Of a stretch of DNA of 64,000 bases, positions 50,976 through 60,129 are shown piece after piece (within the stretch, counting starts at the first letter, position 1; each line of letters opens with the position of its first letter). The translations under genes and the position numbers were made by a program. The stretch spans positions 4,997,501-5,061,500 of the forward strand of contig NZ_CP077092.1 of NCBI RefSeq assembly GCF_014268585.2, given 5' to 3'. Below the pieces are notes generated by a model. The model made no database searches and had not been told where the DNA came from. It saw nothing but the letters and a program-made list of their open reading frames with translations. The DNA comes from Pseudomonas iranensis. Its GTDB lineage: Bacteria; Pseudomonadota; Gammaproteobacteria; Pseudomonadales; Pseudomonadaceae.

Positions 50976-52010
50976 TTACAGCAGATTGTTCGGCGCCGCC
51001 GGATCGACCTGCGCCCAATGCGAAGTATCCTCGCGATGCGCCTGCAGATACGGCAACACCGCCGCCAGCAACGGTTCCTTGAACGCCTCCTGAAAGCGAT
51101 GCGCCAGTCCCGGAATCAGTTTCAACTGACTGCCCTGAATGTGCGCCGCCAGATGTACGCCGTGCATCACCGGCAGCAGCGGATCTGCCGTGCCATGCAC
51201 CACCAGGGTCGGCACGCGCAGTTGATTGAGCAGTGCCACCCGGCTCGGCTCGGCAAGTATCGCCATGATTTGCCGTTTGACGCCTTCGGGGTTGAATGCA
51301 CGGTCGTAGGACGCCGCCGCCTGTTGCAGCAAGGCCTGACGATCATCCGTCACCGCCGGGCTACCGAGTGCCGCGAGCAGATCGGCCTGTTGCTCCAGCG
51401 CCACTTCACGGTTCGGCGCACCCCGCCGCGAGAGCAACTGCACCAGCGCCGCACTCGGTGCCGGCAGGCCTTCAGCGCCGGAAGTGGTCATGATCAGCGT
51501 CAGGCTTTCCACCCGCTGCGGCGCGATCGCCGCCATGTGCTGGGCGATCATTCCGCCCATGCTCGCGCCGAGCACGTGGAATTGCTCGACCTTCAGCGCG
51601 GTCATCAAACCCAGCGCATCGTCGGCCATGTCAGTCAGGCTGTAAGGGGCCGAGACCGGCAGACCGAGTTTGTAACGCAGCACTTCGAAGGTCAGATTGG
51701 CCTCGGTCGGCGCCTGCCGCCAGGTCGACAGGCCGACGTCGCGGTTGTCATAGCGGATCACCCGGAAACCCTGCTGGCACAAAGCGACAACCACTTCATC
51801 CGGCCAGTGAATCAACTGCCCACCCAGGCCCATGACCAGCAACAGCGCCGGGTCTGATGCACGGCCGATACTTTGATAGGCAAGACTGACCTGCGCCAGC
51901 TCGGCGTGCTCGGTCGGCACGTTGACATCGCAGCGTCCGGCTGCAAACGAGCCGGCCCCGAACAAAAGCGCGGCCAACGCGGCCGCGACTGAAAAAACTC
52001 TCTTGAACAT
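50976..52010 (-). CDS. Alpha/beta hydrolase, exported
   Basis: A 344-residue alpha/beta-fold hydrolase with a signal peptide ([25 protein letters not shown]). Oxyanion segment [16 protein letters not shown], nucleophile elbow [15 protein letters not shown] (Ser in GxSxG), Asp in [12 protein letters not shown] and His in GLAHRFQE complete the triad. Substrate unknown. Start chosen at 52010 because it gives the signal peptide; the frame stays open about 190 bp further upstream but that stretch overlaps the metR promoter. Confidence 0.85.
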   Translation of the reverse strand: MFKRVFSVAAALAALLFGAGSFAAGRCDVNVPTEHAELAQVSLAYQSIGRASDPALLLVMGLGGQLIHWPDEVVVALCQQGFRVIRYDNRDVGLSTWRQAPTEANLTFEVLRYKLGLPVSAPYSLTDMADDALGLMTALKVEQFHVLGASMGGMIAQHMAAIAPQRVESLTLIMTTSGAEGLPAPSAALVQLLSRRGAPNREVALEQQADLLAALGSPAVTDDRQALLQQAAASYDRAFNPEGVKRQIMAILAEPSRVALLNQLRVPTLVVHGTADPLLPVMHGVHLAAHIQGSQLKLIPGLAHRFQEAFKEPLLAAVLPYLQAHREDTSHWAQVDPAAPNNLL

Positions 52011-52226
52011 GAAAAACACCAAAACGCAGCCCCCCAGTAGAGCGCGAGTCTGATGAAGTTCGTGCGAGCGCGCTGCCACAGTTGCATGACAGTTTGATGA
52101 AGAGTGCCGAGCGGTCGGCTGTCGATTGCATCGCCGGATCCTGGCCGGCAGATCGACAAAGCGTGCTGCATGAGACAAACTCACCTTCCACGCATTCGTC
52201 ACAAGTTTTCTTCATGGAGCCCGCCG

Positions 52227-53144
52227 GTGCTTGAAATCCGACATCTGAAAACCCTGCATGCCCTGCGCGAGGCCGACAGCCTGGTGGATGCCGCCGACCG
52301 TTTGCATCTGACGCAGTCAGCACTGTCGCACCAATTCAAAGAGCTGGAAGAGCGCATGGGCATGCAGTTGTTCGTGCGCAAGACCAAACCGGTGCGCTTC
52401 ACCAGCGCCGGTCTGCGCCTGCTGCAACTGGCCGACGCCACTCTGCCGCTGTTGCGTGCTGCGGAACGGGACATTGGTCGGCTGGCCGGTGGCACCGCCG
52501 GGCGTCTGCACATGGCGATCGAATGCCACAGCTGCTTCCAGTGGCTGATGCCGACCATCGACCAGTTCCGCGATGCCTGGCCGGAAGTCGAGCTGGACCT
52601 GGCTTCGGGTTTCGCTTTCGCCCCGCTGCCGGCACTGGCGCGCGGCGATCTGGATCTGGTGGTGACCTCCGATCCGCTGGAGATTGCCGGCATCACTTAC
52701 GTGCCGCTGTTCACCTACGAAGCCATGCTCGCGGTGGCCAACCAGCATGCGCTGGCGAGCAAGCCGTACATCGTTCCTGAAGATTTGCTGACGGAAACGC
52801 TGATCACCTACCCGGTCGAGCGTGATCGCCTGGACATCTTCACCCGCTTCCTCGAACCGGCCGACATCGAACCTGCGCAGGTGCGCACTTCGGAACTGAC
52901 GGTGATGATGATGCAACTGGTCGCCAGCGGCCGTGGCGTCTGCGGCATGCCGCACTGGGCGCTGCATGAATACAGCTCGCGCGGTTATGTGAAGGGCAAA
53001 CGGTTGGGTGAAAAGGGCTTGTTTGCGACACTGTACGCGGCGATTCGCACCGACATGCTCGACGCGCCGTACATGCGCGATTTCCTCCTGACCGCCAAGG
53101 ACACCTCGTTTTCGACCCTCGATGGGGTCAGCGCCGTACGCTGA
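52227..53144 (+). CDS. metR: MetR-type LysR-family regulator
   Basis: A 305-residue LysR regulator: N-terminal winged helix ([44 protein letters not shown]), then an effector domain ([56 protein letters not shown]), a pattern typical of MetR, the homocysteine-responsive activator of methionine synthesis. GTG start at 52227 with GGAG seven bases upstream; a longer frame from 52104 lacks a ribosome site. Confidence 0.92.
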   Translation: MLEIRHLKTLHALREADSLVDAADRLHLTQSALSHQFKELEERMGMQLFVRKTKPVRFTSAGLRLLQLADATLPLLRAAERDIGRLAGGTAGRLHMAIECHSCFQWLMPTIDQFRDAWPEVELDLASGFAFAPLPALARGDLDLVVTSDPLEIAGITYVPLFTYEAMLAVANQHALASKPYIVPEDLLTETLITYPVERDRLDIFTRFLEPADIEPAQVRTSELTVMMMQLVASGRGVCGMPHWALHEYSSRGYVKGKRLGEKGLFATLYAAIRTDMLDAPYMRDFLLTAKDTSFSTLDGVSAVR

Positions 53145-53161
53145 TCTGCTGTGCAGGAGAT

Positions 53162-53272
53162 GATCGTTCCCACGCTCTGCGTGGGAATGCCTCAACGGAC
53201 GCTCTGCGTTCGGCTTTGGATGGGACGCAGAGCGTCCCGGTCTGCATTCCCACGCAGAGCGTGGGAACGATC
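53162..53272. repeat. Inverted repeat pair (family D, GATCGTTCCCACGCTCTGCG)
   Basis: 29-bp arms at 53162-53190 and 53244-53272 are perfect reverse complements (each itself containing CCCACGC..GCGTGGG). Inner copies of ACGCTCTGCG/CGCAGAGCGT form a second nested hairpin. No gene. A known style of P. fluorescens-group intergenic repeat. Confidence 0.85.
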
Positions 53273-53295
53273 AGTAGGCGGAAATTATCGCTGGG

Positions 53296-53793
53296 TCAGA
53301 GCTCGCGCCACATGTGGATCTTGTCGAAGTAGTCTTCGCCCACCCGCACGGCGAGGTGTTCGAGGCCGTACTGAATGAAGCCACAACGCTGATACAACTG
53401 AAAAGCCGCGTCATTGCCGGCAGTCACGGTGAGCTGCAGCAGTTTCAGCGCCGGATGCTTTTGCGCTTGGGCCAATGCCGCCTGCACCAGATCAAAGCCC
53501 AGCCCCTTGCGACGAAAATCCGCCGAGACATACATGCCGAACAGCGTTGCCTTGTGGCGCGCCTTCTCGCGCGGCTCGAAAGCCAGGCCGACAATCCCGG
53601 CCAACGTCCCGGCATCGAATGCCCCCAGCACCACATCGAGCTTGCTGGTCAGGCGCCCTTCCCACCAACTCAACGGCATCACTGCGCGTTCGCGCACGCT
53701 GGAAGTGAAGGCCTGCGGATGCCGGTCATAGGCTTCAAGCATCAGTTCGCGGTAGGCCAGGGCGTGGCTGGCGTCCAGCCGTTCGATCCACAT
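53296..53793 (-). CDS. GNAT-family N-acetyltransferase
   Basis: A 165-residue acetyltransferase. The acetyl-CoA loop is in GMYVSADFRRKGLGFDLVQAAL (R/Q-x-x-G-x-G/A-like: RRKGLG), followed by the beta-5/alpha-4 end NDAAFQLYQRCGFIQYG. Substrate unknown. Its start is one base from the LysE-family gene stop. Confidence 0.87.
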   Translation of the reverse strand: MWIERLDASHALAYRELMLEAYDRHPQAFTSSVRERAVMPLSWWEGRLTSKLDVVLGAFDAGTLAGIVGLAFEPREKARHKATLFGMYVSADFRRKGLGFDLVQAALAQAQKHPALKLLQLTVTAGNDAAFQLYQRCGFIQYGLEHLAVRVGEDYFDKIHMWREL

Positions 53794-53794
53794 G

Positions 53795-54433
53795 TCAGGC
53801 GGTCCGGCGTTGTTCGAGCATCAGCCGTACGGCGAGGCCGCCGAGCACCAGGCCCATGAAATAACGCTGCATCGCCAACCACGTCGGATTGCGCACAAAC
53901 CACGAGGCAATGCCTGCGGCGAACAGTGCGATCAACAGATTGACGCTGAAGCTGACGCTGATCTGCGTCAGGCCGAGGATGATGCTTTGGGTGAACACCG
54001 AGCCGTGTTCAGGGCTGATGAATTGCGGAAACACCGACAGATAGAACACGGCGATTTTCGGGTTCAGCGCACTGGTGAGAAAGCCCATGGTGATCAGCTT
54101 GCGCGACGAGTCCGGCGGCAATTGCTGCGCTTCGAACGGCGAACGTGCGCCGGGTTTCAGCGCTTGCCAGGCCAGCCACAGCAGGTACAACGCGCCGGCC
54201 CATTTCAACACTTCATAAGCCATCGGCACGGCGAGAAACACCGCCGTCAAACCCGCCGCCGCGGCGAACATATGCACGAAGAACCCGCCGACCACGCCAA
54301 GCAACGAAGTCACTCCGGCGCGGCGGCCCTGACAGATCGACCGCGAGATCAGATAGATCATGTTCGGCCCCGGCGTCAGCACCATCAGCAATGCGGCGGC
54401 GGAGAAGATCATCAGGTCTTGCAACGGGATCAT
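53795..54433 (-). CDS. LysE/RhtB-family amino-acid exporter
   Basis: A 212-residue inner-membrane exporter with about six helices. N-terminal signature ALLMVLTPGPNMIYLISRSICQGRRAGVTSLLGVVGG is diagnostic of the RhtB/LysE family; GALYLLWLAWQAL and FLTSALNPKIAVFYLSVFPQF are further marks. The exported compound (homoserine, threonine, lysine or other) is not predictable. Forms a likely operon with the GNAT gene. Confidence 0.92.
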   Translation of the reverse strand: MIPLQDLMIFSAAALLMVLTPGPNMIYLISRSICQGRRAGVTSLLGVVGGFFVHMFAAAAGLTAVFLAVPMAYEVLKWAGALYLLWLAWQALKPGARSPFEAQQLPPDSSRKLITMGFLTSALNPKIAVFYLSVFPQFISPEHGSVFTQSIILGLTQISVSFSVNLLIALFAAGIASWFVRNPTWLAMQRYFMGLVLGGLAVRLMLEQRRTA

Positions 54434-54456
54434 GGCAACGTCCTTTGCGGGAATGA

Positions 54457-54867
54457 TCAGGCGAGTGCAATCAGTGAACGGCGATAAAACGGCAGGATGT
54501 GCTCGCGTGTCAATGGCGCCAGCTCGAGCGCCGGATCAGTGGCCGGATCGACCCAGATGACTTCCTCGATCTCCGCCGCCGGGCAGACATCAGTGTCGAT
54601 GGTCAGTTGAAATATTTCCGCATGCACGATGAAGCCTGGCTCGTTGGCGGCGGGGGCGGAAAAACTGTTGAGGAAAATCGCCTGCGCCGGGTCGATCTGC
54701 AGCCCGAGTTCTTCTTCCAGCTCACGGGCCAATGCGTGCACTGGCAACTCGTGGGCTTCGATCTTGCCACCCGGTTGCATGAACGCCGTGGTGTCGCGCT
54801 TGCGCACCAGCAGGGTCTGGCCTTGCGGGTTGAGCAGCAGCGCAGCGGCGATATGAATGGTCGACAT
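54457..54867 (-). CDS. NUDIX hydrolase
   Basis: A 136-residue NUDIX protein. The Nudix box G-x5-E-x7-REUxEExGU is PGGKIEAHELPVHALARELEEELGL (residues about 32-56). Cleaves nucleoside-diphosphate-linked compounds; substrate unknown. I chose ATG 54867 (MSTIHIAAALLL); a longer upstream frame exists but adds residues not typical of the family. Confidence 0.9.
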   Translation of the reverse strand: MSTIHIAAALLLNPQGQTLLVRKRDTTAFMQPGGKIEAHELPVHALARELEEELGLQIDPAQAIFLNSFSAPAANEPGFIVHAEIFQLTIDTDVCPAAEIEEVIWVDPATDPALELAPLTREHILPFYRRSLIALA

Positions 54868-54935
54868 AAAGGAATCCCTTGGTGCAAAAGCGCCAAGGAT
54901 CCCATGCCCGTCAGAGGGAAGCCAAGCCACGAAGC

Positions 54936-56261
54936 TCAGGTCGCTTCCTGAAAATCCAGTTCCGGCGGCTGACGGCGGAAACCACCGGTCAGCACGGCGA
55001 GATACACCACACCAATCGCCAGCCAGCTCAGCCCCAGCCACACCGCCAGATGATCAAGGCTGACCATCAGCCACAGGTCGGCCACCAGACCGATCAGCGG
55101 GCAGAGCAGAAACAGCAGCAACTCGCGCGGGCCTTTTTTCTCGCCGCCGATCCAGTAATGGAAGATCACCGACAGGTTGACCAGGCTGAACGCCAGGAAC
55201 GCGCCGAAGTTGATGAACGAGGTCGAGGTGGTAACGTCGAGTCTCAGCGCCAGCAACGCCACCGCCGCGCACAACAGAATGCTGTTGACCGGGGTGCCGA
55301 AACGCGCGTGTAAGGTGCCGAAAAACGACTTCGGCAAGACGCCGTCGCGGCCCATGGCGAACAACAGTCGCGAACCACTTGCCTGGGCCGACAGCCCCGA
55401 GGCGAACTGGCCGACGATCAGGCCGATCAGGAAGATCGACACGAACAGGTCGCCACCGATGTTGCGCGCAATTTCATAGGCTGCCGAGTCGACGCTGTCG
55501 AACTGGAACGATGGATGAGCGATCTGCACGAAGTACGAAACGCCGACGAAAATCAGGCCGCCAATCAGGGTGATCAGCATGATCGCCCGGGGAATGGTGC
55601 GGCGTGGATCGCGGGTCTCTTCGGTCAGGGTGCTCACAGCGTCAAAGCCAAGGAATGAATAGCAGGCAATCGCCGCGCCGCTCATGATCAGCGGCATCTG
55701 CATGTCGCCGTTGAAGAACGGTTTGATCGACCACAGCGGCGTGCTCGCATCGCCGCCGATGTAGTGCACGCACAGCGCAACGAAGGCAATCAATACGAGG
55801 AACTGCACCAGCATCAGCAAGGCGTTGATGCCGTTAGCCAGTTTCAGCCCGACGATGTTGATCGCACTGGTGATGCCGATGAACGCCAGCACCCAGATCC
55901 ATTGCGGGATCGACGGAAATGCCGAAGCCAGATAAGCGGCGCCGATCAGCCAGATCGCCATCGGTAGAAACAGATAATCGAGCAACACCGCCCAGCCGGC
56001 AATGAAACCGAGTTTCGGACTGATCGCCTTGCGCACATAGCTGTAAGCCGAACCGGCGACCGGGAAAGCGGCGGCCATGCGTCCGTAACTCATGGCGGTG
56101 AAGAACATCGCCACCAGCGCGGCCAGGTAGGCGGCCGGCACCATGCCGGAGGTGGACTGGGCGAGAATGCCGAAAGTGCCGAGGACAATGATCGGCGTCA
56201 TGTAGGCGATGCCGAACAGCACCACCGACCCTAGCGAAAGGGTGCGTTGCAAACGAGCCAT
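54936..56261 (-). CDS. APC-family permease (putrescine/amino-acid importer-like)
   Basis: A 441-residue transporter with 12 predicted helices of the APC superfamily. It begins LQRTLSLGSVVLFGIAYMTPIIVLGTFGI, then MSYGRMAAAFPVAGSAYSYVRKAISPKLGFIAGWAVLLDYLF and [22 protein letters not shown]. This reads closest to PuuP-type putrescine and related amine importers. The neighbouring nitrilase could act on an imported nitrogen compound, but no polyamine genes are adjacent. Substrate uncertain. Confidence 0.85.
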   Translation of the reverse strand: MARLQRTLSLGSVVLFGIAYMTPIIVLGTFGILAQSTSGMVPAAYLAALVAMFFTAMSYGRMAAAFPVAGSAYSYVRKAISPKLGFIAGWAVLLDYLFLPMAIWLIGAAYLASAFPSIPQWIWVLAFIGITSAINIVGLKLANGINALLMLVQFLVLIAFVALCVHYIGGDASTPLWSIKPFFNGDMQMPLIMSGAAIACYSFLGFDAVSTLTEETRDPRRTIPRAIMLITLIGGLIFVGVSYFVQIAHPSFQFDSVDSAAYEIARNIGGDLFVSIFLIGLIVGQFASGLSAQASGSRLLFAMGRDGVLPKSFFGTLHARFGTPVNSILLCAAVALLALRLDVTTSTSFINFGAFLAFSLVNLSVIFHYWIGGEKKGPRELLLFLLCPLIGLVADLWLMVSLDHLAVWLGLSWLAIGVVYLAVLTGGFRRQPPELDFQEAT

Positions 56262-56359
56262 GGGCGACTTACTCCGAATGTTATTGGATTTATGGCAGAG
56301 CCGGGTTCGGCGAAAATTTCGGGTGTGGCTGATTATTTTTGTTCGACTGAAGATCGTTA

Positions 56360-56521
56360 CCCCCTCACCCCAGCCCTCTCCCCCAAAGGGGGCGAGGGGG
56401 AAAGGGAGCCGATCTATGTGGACTTCAATATCTGAGTTCGACTCGGTATCTCAGGTCGATGTATCTCGAAACTACACCTCGGTCAGTCCCCTCTCCCTCC
56501 GGGAGAGGGCTAGGGTGAGGG
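56360..56521. repeat. MITE-like repeat (family E), copy 2
   Basis: Diverged copy of 41772-41933: the same CCCCTCACCCCAGCCCTCTC start, interior ccgatct..gactcggtatctca, and GGGAGAGGGCTAGGGTGAGG end. It lies between the 5' end of the APC permease and the 3' end of the nitrilase. Confidence 0.8.
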
Positions 56522-56527
56522 CAGCGG

Positions 56528-57349
56528 TTATGGGTGTGGAATCAATAGCTCGCGAACACCGCAAGCCTGCTCCACCACCTCCCCCGGCAACTTCAAACGC
56601 TGATCATCCAGATAGCGATAATCCTTGCGCGCAATCTCCAGTTGCGTGAAATCCAGCTCGACCCTGAACCGCCCTTCTTCGCGTCCGGCCTCGAACAGCA
56701 GCGCACCCAGCGGATCGACCAGCGCGCTGCCACCGGCAAACACCAGACCGTCATCCCCTGCATCAACGCGATTGACCATCAGCGCAAACGCCTGGTTTTC
56801 CTGGGCGCGGGCCATGATCGCGGTGCGGTGGGTCGGGCCGTACGGGTCCATGTTGCCGTTGGTGACGATGAGCAATTCCGCACCCAGTTGCGCCAGGGCG
56901 CGGGCGGTTTCCGGGAACTCGATGTCGTAGCAGATCAACAGGCCCACGCGCACGCCGTTCCACACGCAGGTGGCGTAGCGATCGCCGGCTTCGAACACGC
57001 CGCGATCCGATGCCCACAGATGGGTCTTGCGGTATTTCAGGGCGATGCCTTCGGGGGTGATCAGCAGCGTGGTGTTGTAGAAGCGGCCGTTGTCGTTCTC
57101 GGCCATGCCGACCACCACGGCGATGTTGCGCTCACGCACCGCAGCGAGCACGGCGCTGACGGTCGGGCCGTCGAGCGGTTCGGCGATCTGCGCCACGGTT
57201 TCGGCGTTGGGGAAGCCCATCAGGTGGGTTTCCGGGAACACGATCATCTGCGTGTCGGCCGCGCAGGCAGCAATCGCCGCCAGTGCGCGTTGCAGGTTGT
57301 AAGCCGTGTCGTTGTCACGGCCCGCCAGTTGGGCGAGTTCGACTTTCAT
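56528..57349 (-). CDS. Carbon-nitrogen hydrolase (nitrilase superfamily)
   Basis: A 273-residue amidase-type enzyme. The Glu-Lys-Cys triad is visible: Glu in MIVFPETHLMGF, Lys in LKYRKTHLW and Cys in GLLICYDIEFPETAR. Full-length single-domain protein. Branches include N-carbamoylputrescine amidase and omega-amidase; this one is not clearly either. Possibly linked functionally to the amine/amino-acid permease downstream of it. Confidence 0.88.
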   Translation of the reverse strand: MKVELAQLAGRDNDTAYNLQRALAAIAACAADTQMIVFPETHLMGFPNAETVAQIAEPLDGPTVSAVLAAVRERNIAVVVGMAENDNGRFYNTTLLITPEGIALKYRKTHLWASDRGVFEAGDRYATCVWNGVRVGLLICYDIEFPETARALAQLGAELLIVTNGNMDPYGPTHRTAIMARAQENQAFALMVNRVDAGDDGLVFAGGSALVDPLGALLFEAGREEGRFRVELDFTQLEIARKDYRYLDDQRLKLPGEVVEQACGVRELLIPHP

Positions 57350-57473
57350 GGTTATCCCTTGTTATGTGGCCCGGCCCGGAAAGATTGCCCGGTGCCTGTC
57401 TGTGGGCCAGTATGCGCAGCAAGCAACCGGCCAGGGAATTACGCGGCCGGGGTAACCCGATAGGGGTAGATCG

Positions 57474-58274
57474 ATGACACTTTCGTTGAATGACATCACT
57501 TGGCACCGCGCCGTCGGGCAATTGATCGACGCGCTCGACAAGCCGAATTTCTGGGCGCAACTGGTGCGTCTGCTTGAACAGTACGTGGCGTTCGATAGCT
57601 GGGTGGTGCTGCTGTTCAGCGCCGATCAGCATCCGCAAGTCTTCGCCGAATGCCCCGGCGAGGACGGCAGCCCGGACCCGTTGTTCCAGGATTATCTGCG
57701 CGGACTGTATCTGCTCGATCCGTTCTACATCGCCTGCCGCGAGCAGTCGCGCACCGGCCTGTATCGCCTCTCGGAAGTCGCGCCGGAGCATTTCGAGCTG
57801 ACCGAGTATTACCAGCGATACTTTCGTCTGAATGTGGTGGCCGACGAAATCCAGTTCAATTGCCAGTTCGAAGGCGAGCGCACGCTGTGCCTGTCGCTGG
57901 GCAGTGAAAAACGTTTCACTGGTGAACAGATCGCTTTGCTGTCTTTGATTCAACCATGGGTGCTGGGCCTGTTGCGCCAACGTCTGCCGTACGAAATCAA
58001 CGAAACCGTGGCCCTCGCCGTCGCACCTGCGCAGGCAGACTGGCGGGTGCAACTGGAAGCGTCGGTGCAACAGCTCAAAGGCGCACAACTGACCGCGCGG
58101 GAACTGGACGTCGGGCGTTTGATGCTCAGCGGTTGTTCCAGTAAGGAAATCGCCCGCAAGCTGGAAATCTCCGTGGAAACCGTGAAAGTCCATAAGAAAC
58201 ACATGTACAGCAAGCTGGGGATCAAATCCCAGTCCGAGCTGTTTTCGATTTTTCTGCAGGCGCAGAACGCCTGA
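57474..58274 (+). CDS. LuxR-family transcriptional regulator
   Basis: A 266-residue regulator. The N-terminal ~190 residues form a sensory domain (ALDKPNFWAQLVRLLEQYVAFDSWVVLLFSADQHPQVF ... DPFYIACREQSRTGLYRLSEVAPEHFELTEYYQRYF) with no recognised ligand motif. The C-terminal HTH is LTARELDVGRLMLSGCSSKEIARKLEISVETVKVHKKHMYSKLGIKSQSELF. No receiver domain and no LuxI neighbour, so not a quorum-sensing pair here. Divergent from the nitrilase gene; it may regulate it. Confidence 0.85.
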   Translation: MTLSLNDITWHRAVGQLIDALDKPNFWAQLVRLLEQYVAFDSWVVLLFSADQHPQVFAECPGEDGSPDPLFQDYLRGLYLLDPFYIACREQSRTGLYRLSEVAPEHFELTEYYQRYFRLNVVADEIQFNCQFEGERTLCLSLGSEKRFTGEQIALLSLIQPWVLGLLRQRLPYEINETVALAVAPAQADWRVQLEASVQQLKGAQLTARELDVGRLMLSGCSSKEIARKLEISVETVKVHKKHMYSKLGIKSQSELFSIFLQAQNA

Positions 58275-58295
58275 AACAATGTGACTAACGCTTTT

Positions 58296-58385
58296 TGTGG
58301 GAGCGAGCCTGCTCGCGAAGAGGCCCTCATGGCCGACATCAAGGTTGGCCGGTCCGCCGTCTTCGCGAGCAGGCTCGCTCCCACA
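58296..58385. repeat. REPIN, family A
   Basis: Inverted pair of GTGGGAGCGAGCCTGCTCGCGAA framing about 40 bp, between the LuxR-type gene and the glutamate-synthase-like gene. Confidence 0.9.
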
Positions 58386-58432
58386 GAAATGGGTGCCGTT
58401 GCACAAAATTGAGTCCGAACCAAGGAACCCGT

Positions 58433-60052
58433 ATGAGCCTGTCGCTGCTGAGCCGCTACGCCTTCTTTGCCGTCTGCGTGATTTTCACCCTCGCCAGCCT
58501 GCCCTTTCTCGAACATGACTGGCTGTGGCCGATCACCGCCGTCACCGCAGTGCTGAGCCTGCTCGGCGTGTTCGACCTGTTGCAGACGCGCCATGCAGTG
58601 CGCCGCAATTATCCGATTCTGGGCAACATCCGTTATCTGGTCGAAGGTATCCGCCCGGAGATTCGCCAGTACCTGCTCGAATCCGACAGCGACGCCCTGC
58701 CCTTCTCCCGCGCCCAGCGTTCGCTGGTGTACTCGCGAGCGAAAAACGAAACCGCTGACAAACCGTTCGGCACGCTGATCGACGTCTACCAGTCCGGCTT
58801 CGAATTCATCGGCCACTCGATGCGCCCTGCGCCGTTGAGCGACCCGAATGGTTTCCGCGTCACTGTCGGCGGGCCGCAGTGCACGCAGCCATATTCAGCG
58901 TCGATCTTCAATATCTCGGCGATGAGCTTCGGCTCGCTCAGCGCCAACGCCATTCGCGCGCTGAACCAGGGCGCGAAACTCGGCAATTTCGCCCACGACA
59001 CCGGTGAAGGCAGCATCAGCCCGTATCACCGCGAACACGGCGGCGACCTGACCTGGGAGCTGGGCAGCGGCTACTTCGGCTGCCGCACCAGCGACGGCCG
59101 TTTCGACCCGGAGCGCTTCGCCGTACAGGCACAGAATCCGCAAGTGCGCATGATTGAAATCAAGATGAGCCAGGGCGCCAAACCCGGTCATGGCGGGATC
59201 TTGCCCAAGCATAAGGTCACCAAAGAGATTGCGGAAACACGAGGCATCCTGATGGGCGAGGACTGCGTTTCGCCGTCGCGCCACAGTGCGTTTTCCACGC
59301 CGATCGAGATGATGCAGTTCATCCAGCAACTGCGCGAACTGTCCGGTGGCAAACCGGTAGGCTTCAAGTTCTGCCTCGGCCATCCGTGGGAATTCATGGG
59401 CATTGCCAAGGCCATGCTGGAAACCGGCATCCTTCCCGACTTTATCGTCGTCGATGGCAAGGAAGGCGGCACTGGCGCAGCGCCTGTCGAGTTCACCGAC
59501 CACATCGGTGTACCGATGCGCGAGGGCCTGCTGTTCGTCCATAACACGCTGGTCGGCCTCAACCTGCGCGACAAGATCAAACTCGGCGCCAGCGGCAAGA
59601 TCGTCAGCGCCTTCGACATCGCCAGCGTGCTGGCCATCGGCGCCGACTGGGCCAACTCGGCGCGCGGCTTCATGTTCGCCATCGGCTGCATCCAGTCACA
59701 GTCGTGCCACACCAACAAATGCCCGACCGGCGTCGCCACCCAGGACGCCCTGCGCCAACGCGCTCTAGTGGTCCCAGACAAAGCCCAGCGCGTCTACAAC
59801 TTCCATCGCAGCACGCTCAAAGCGCTGGCGGAAATGCTCGCTGCCGCCGGCCTCGAACATCCGTCGCAACTGTCGGCCAAGCATCTGGTGCGACGCATGT
59901 CGGCAACCGAGATCAAACTGTTCTCGCAGTTGCATGTGTTTCTGAAACCGGGGGAATTGCTTACCGGCGAAGTGAATGGCGAGTTCTATTCGCGGATGTG
60001 GCAGATGGCGCGGGCGGATAGTTTTGAGCCGCTGGAAGTGATAGCGGCGTAA
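58433..60052 (+). CDS. Membrane-anchored glutamate synthase-like FMN protein
   Basis: A 539-residue protein. Two N-terminal hydrophobic segments (about 4-25 and 30-47: YAFFAVCVIFTLASLPFLEHDWLWPITAVTAVLSLLGVF) are followed by the FMN-binding domain of glutamate synthase (SAMSFGSLSANAIRALNQGAKLGNFAHDTGEGSISPYH, IKMSQGAKPGHGGILP, VDGKEGGTGAAP, GKIVSAFDIASVLAIGADWANSARGFMFAIGC). The Cys cluster CIQSQSCHTNKCPTGVAT matches the [3Fe-4S] region. No glutaminase domain and no small subunit nearby, so the reaction is unknown. ATG 58433 follows AAGGAA. Confidence 0.88.
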   Translation: MSLSLLSRYAFFAVCVIFTLASLPFLEHDWLWPITAVTAVLSLLGVFDLLQTRHAVRRNYPILGNIRYLVEGIRPEIRQYLLESDSDALPFSRAQRSLVYSRAKNETADKPFGTLIDVYQSGFEFIGHSMRPAPLSDPNGFRVTVGGPQCTQPYSASIFNISAMSFGSLSANAIRALNQGAKLGNFAHDTGEGSISPYHREHGGDLTWELGSGYFGCRTSDGRFDPERFAVQAQNPQVRMIEIKMSQGAKPGHGGILPKHKVTKEIAETRGILMGEDCVSPSRHSAFSTPIEMMQFIQQLRELSGGKPVGFKFCLGHPWEFMGIAKAMLETGILPDFIVVDGKEGGTGAAPVEFTDHIGVPMREGLLFVHNTLVGLNLRDKIKLGASGKIVSAFDIASVLAIGADWANSARGFMFAIGCIQSQSCHTNKCPTGVATQDALRQRALVVPDKAQRVYNFHRSTLKALAEMLAAAGLEHPSQLSAKHLVRRMSATEIKLFSQLHVFLKPGELLTGEVNGEFYSRMWQMARADSFEPLEVIAA

Positions 60053-60080
60053 GACTGGCGATCAGCTCGCGTGAACCAAA

Positions 60081-60117
60081 AAAGCCCCGATCTTGCGACC
60101 GGGGCTTTGTTTTTTTC
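60081..60117. terminator. Rho-independent terminator
   Basis: Stem AAAGCCCCG / CGGGGCTTT with a 10-base loop and T-run on the plus strand; serves the convergent flavoprotein gene and possibly the permease gene. Confidence 0.88.
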
Positions 60118-60129
60118 AGCGGCTTGAAC

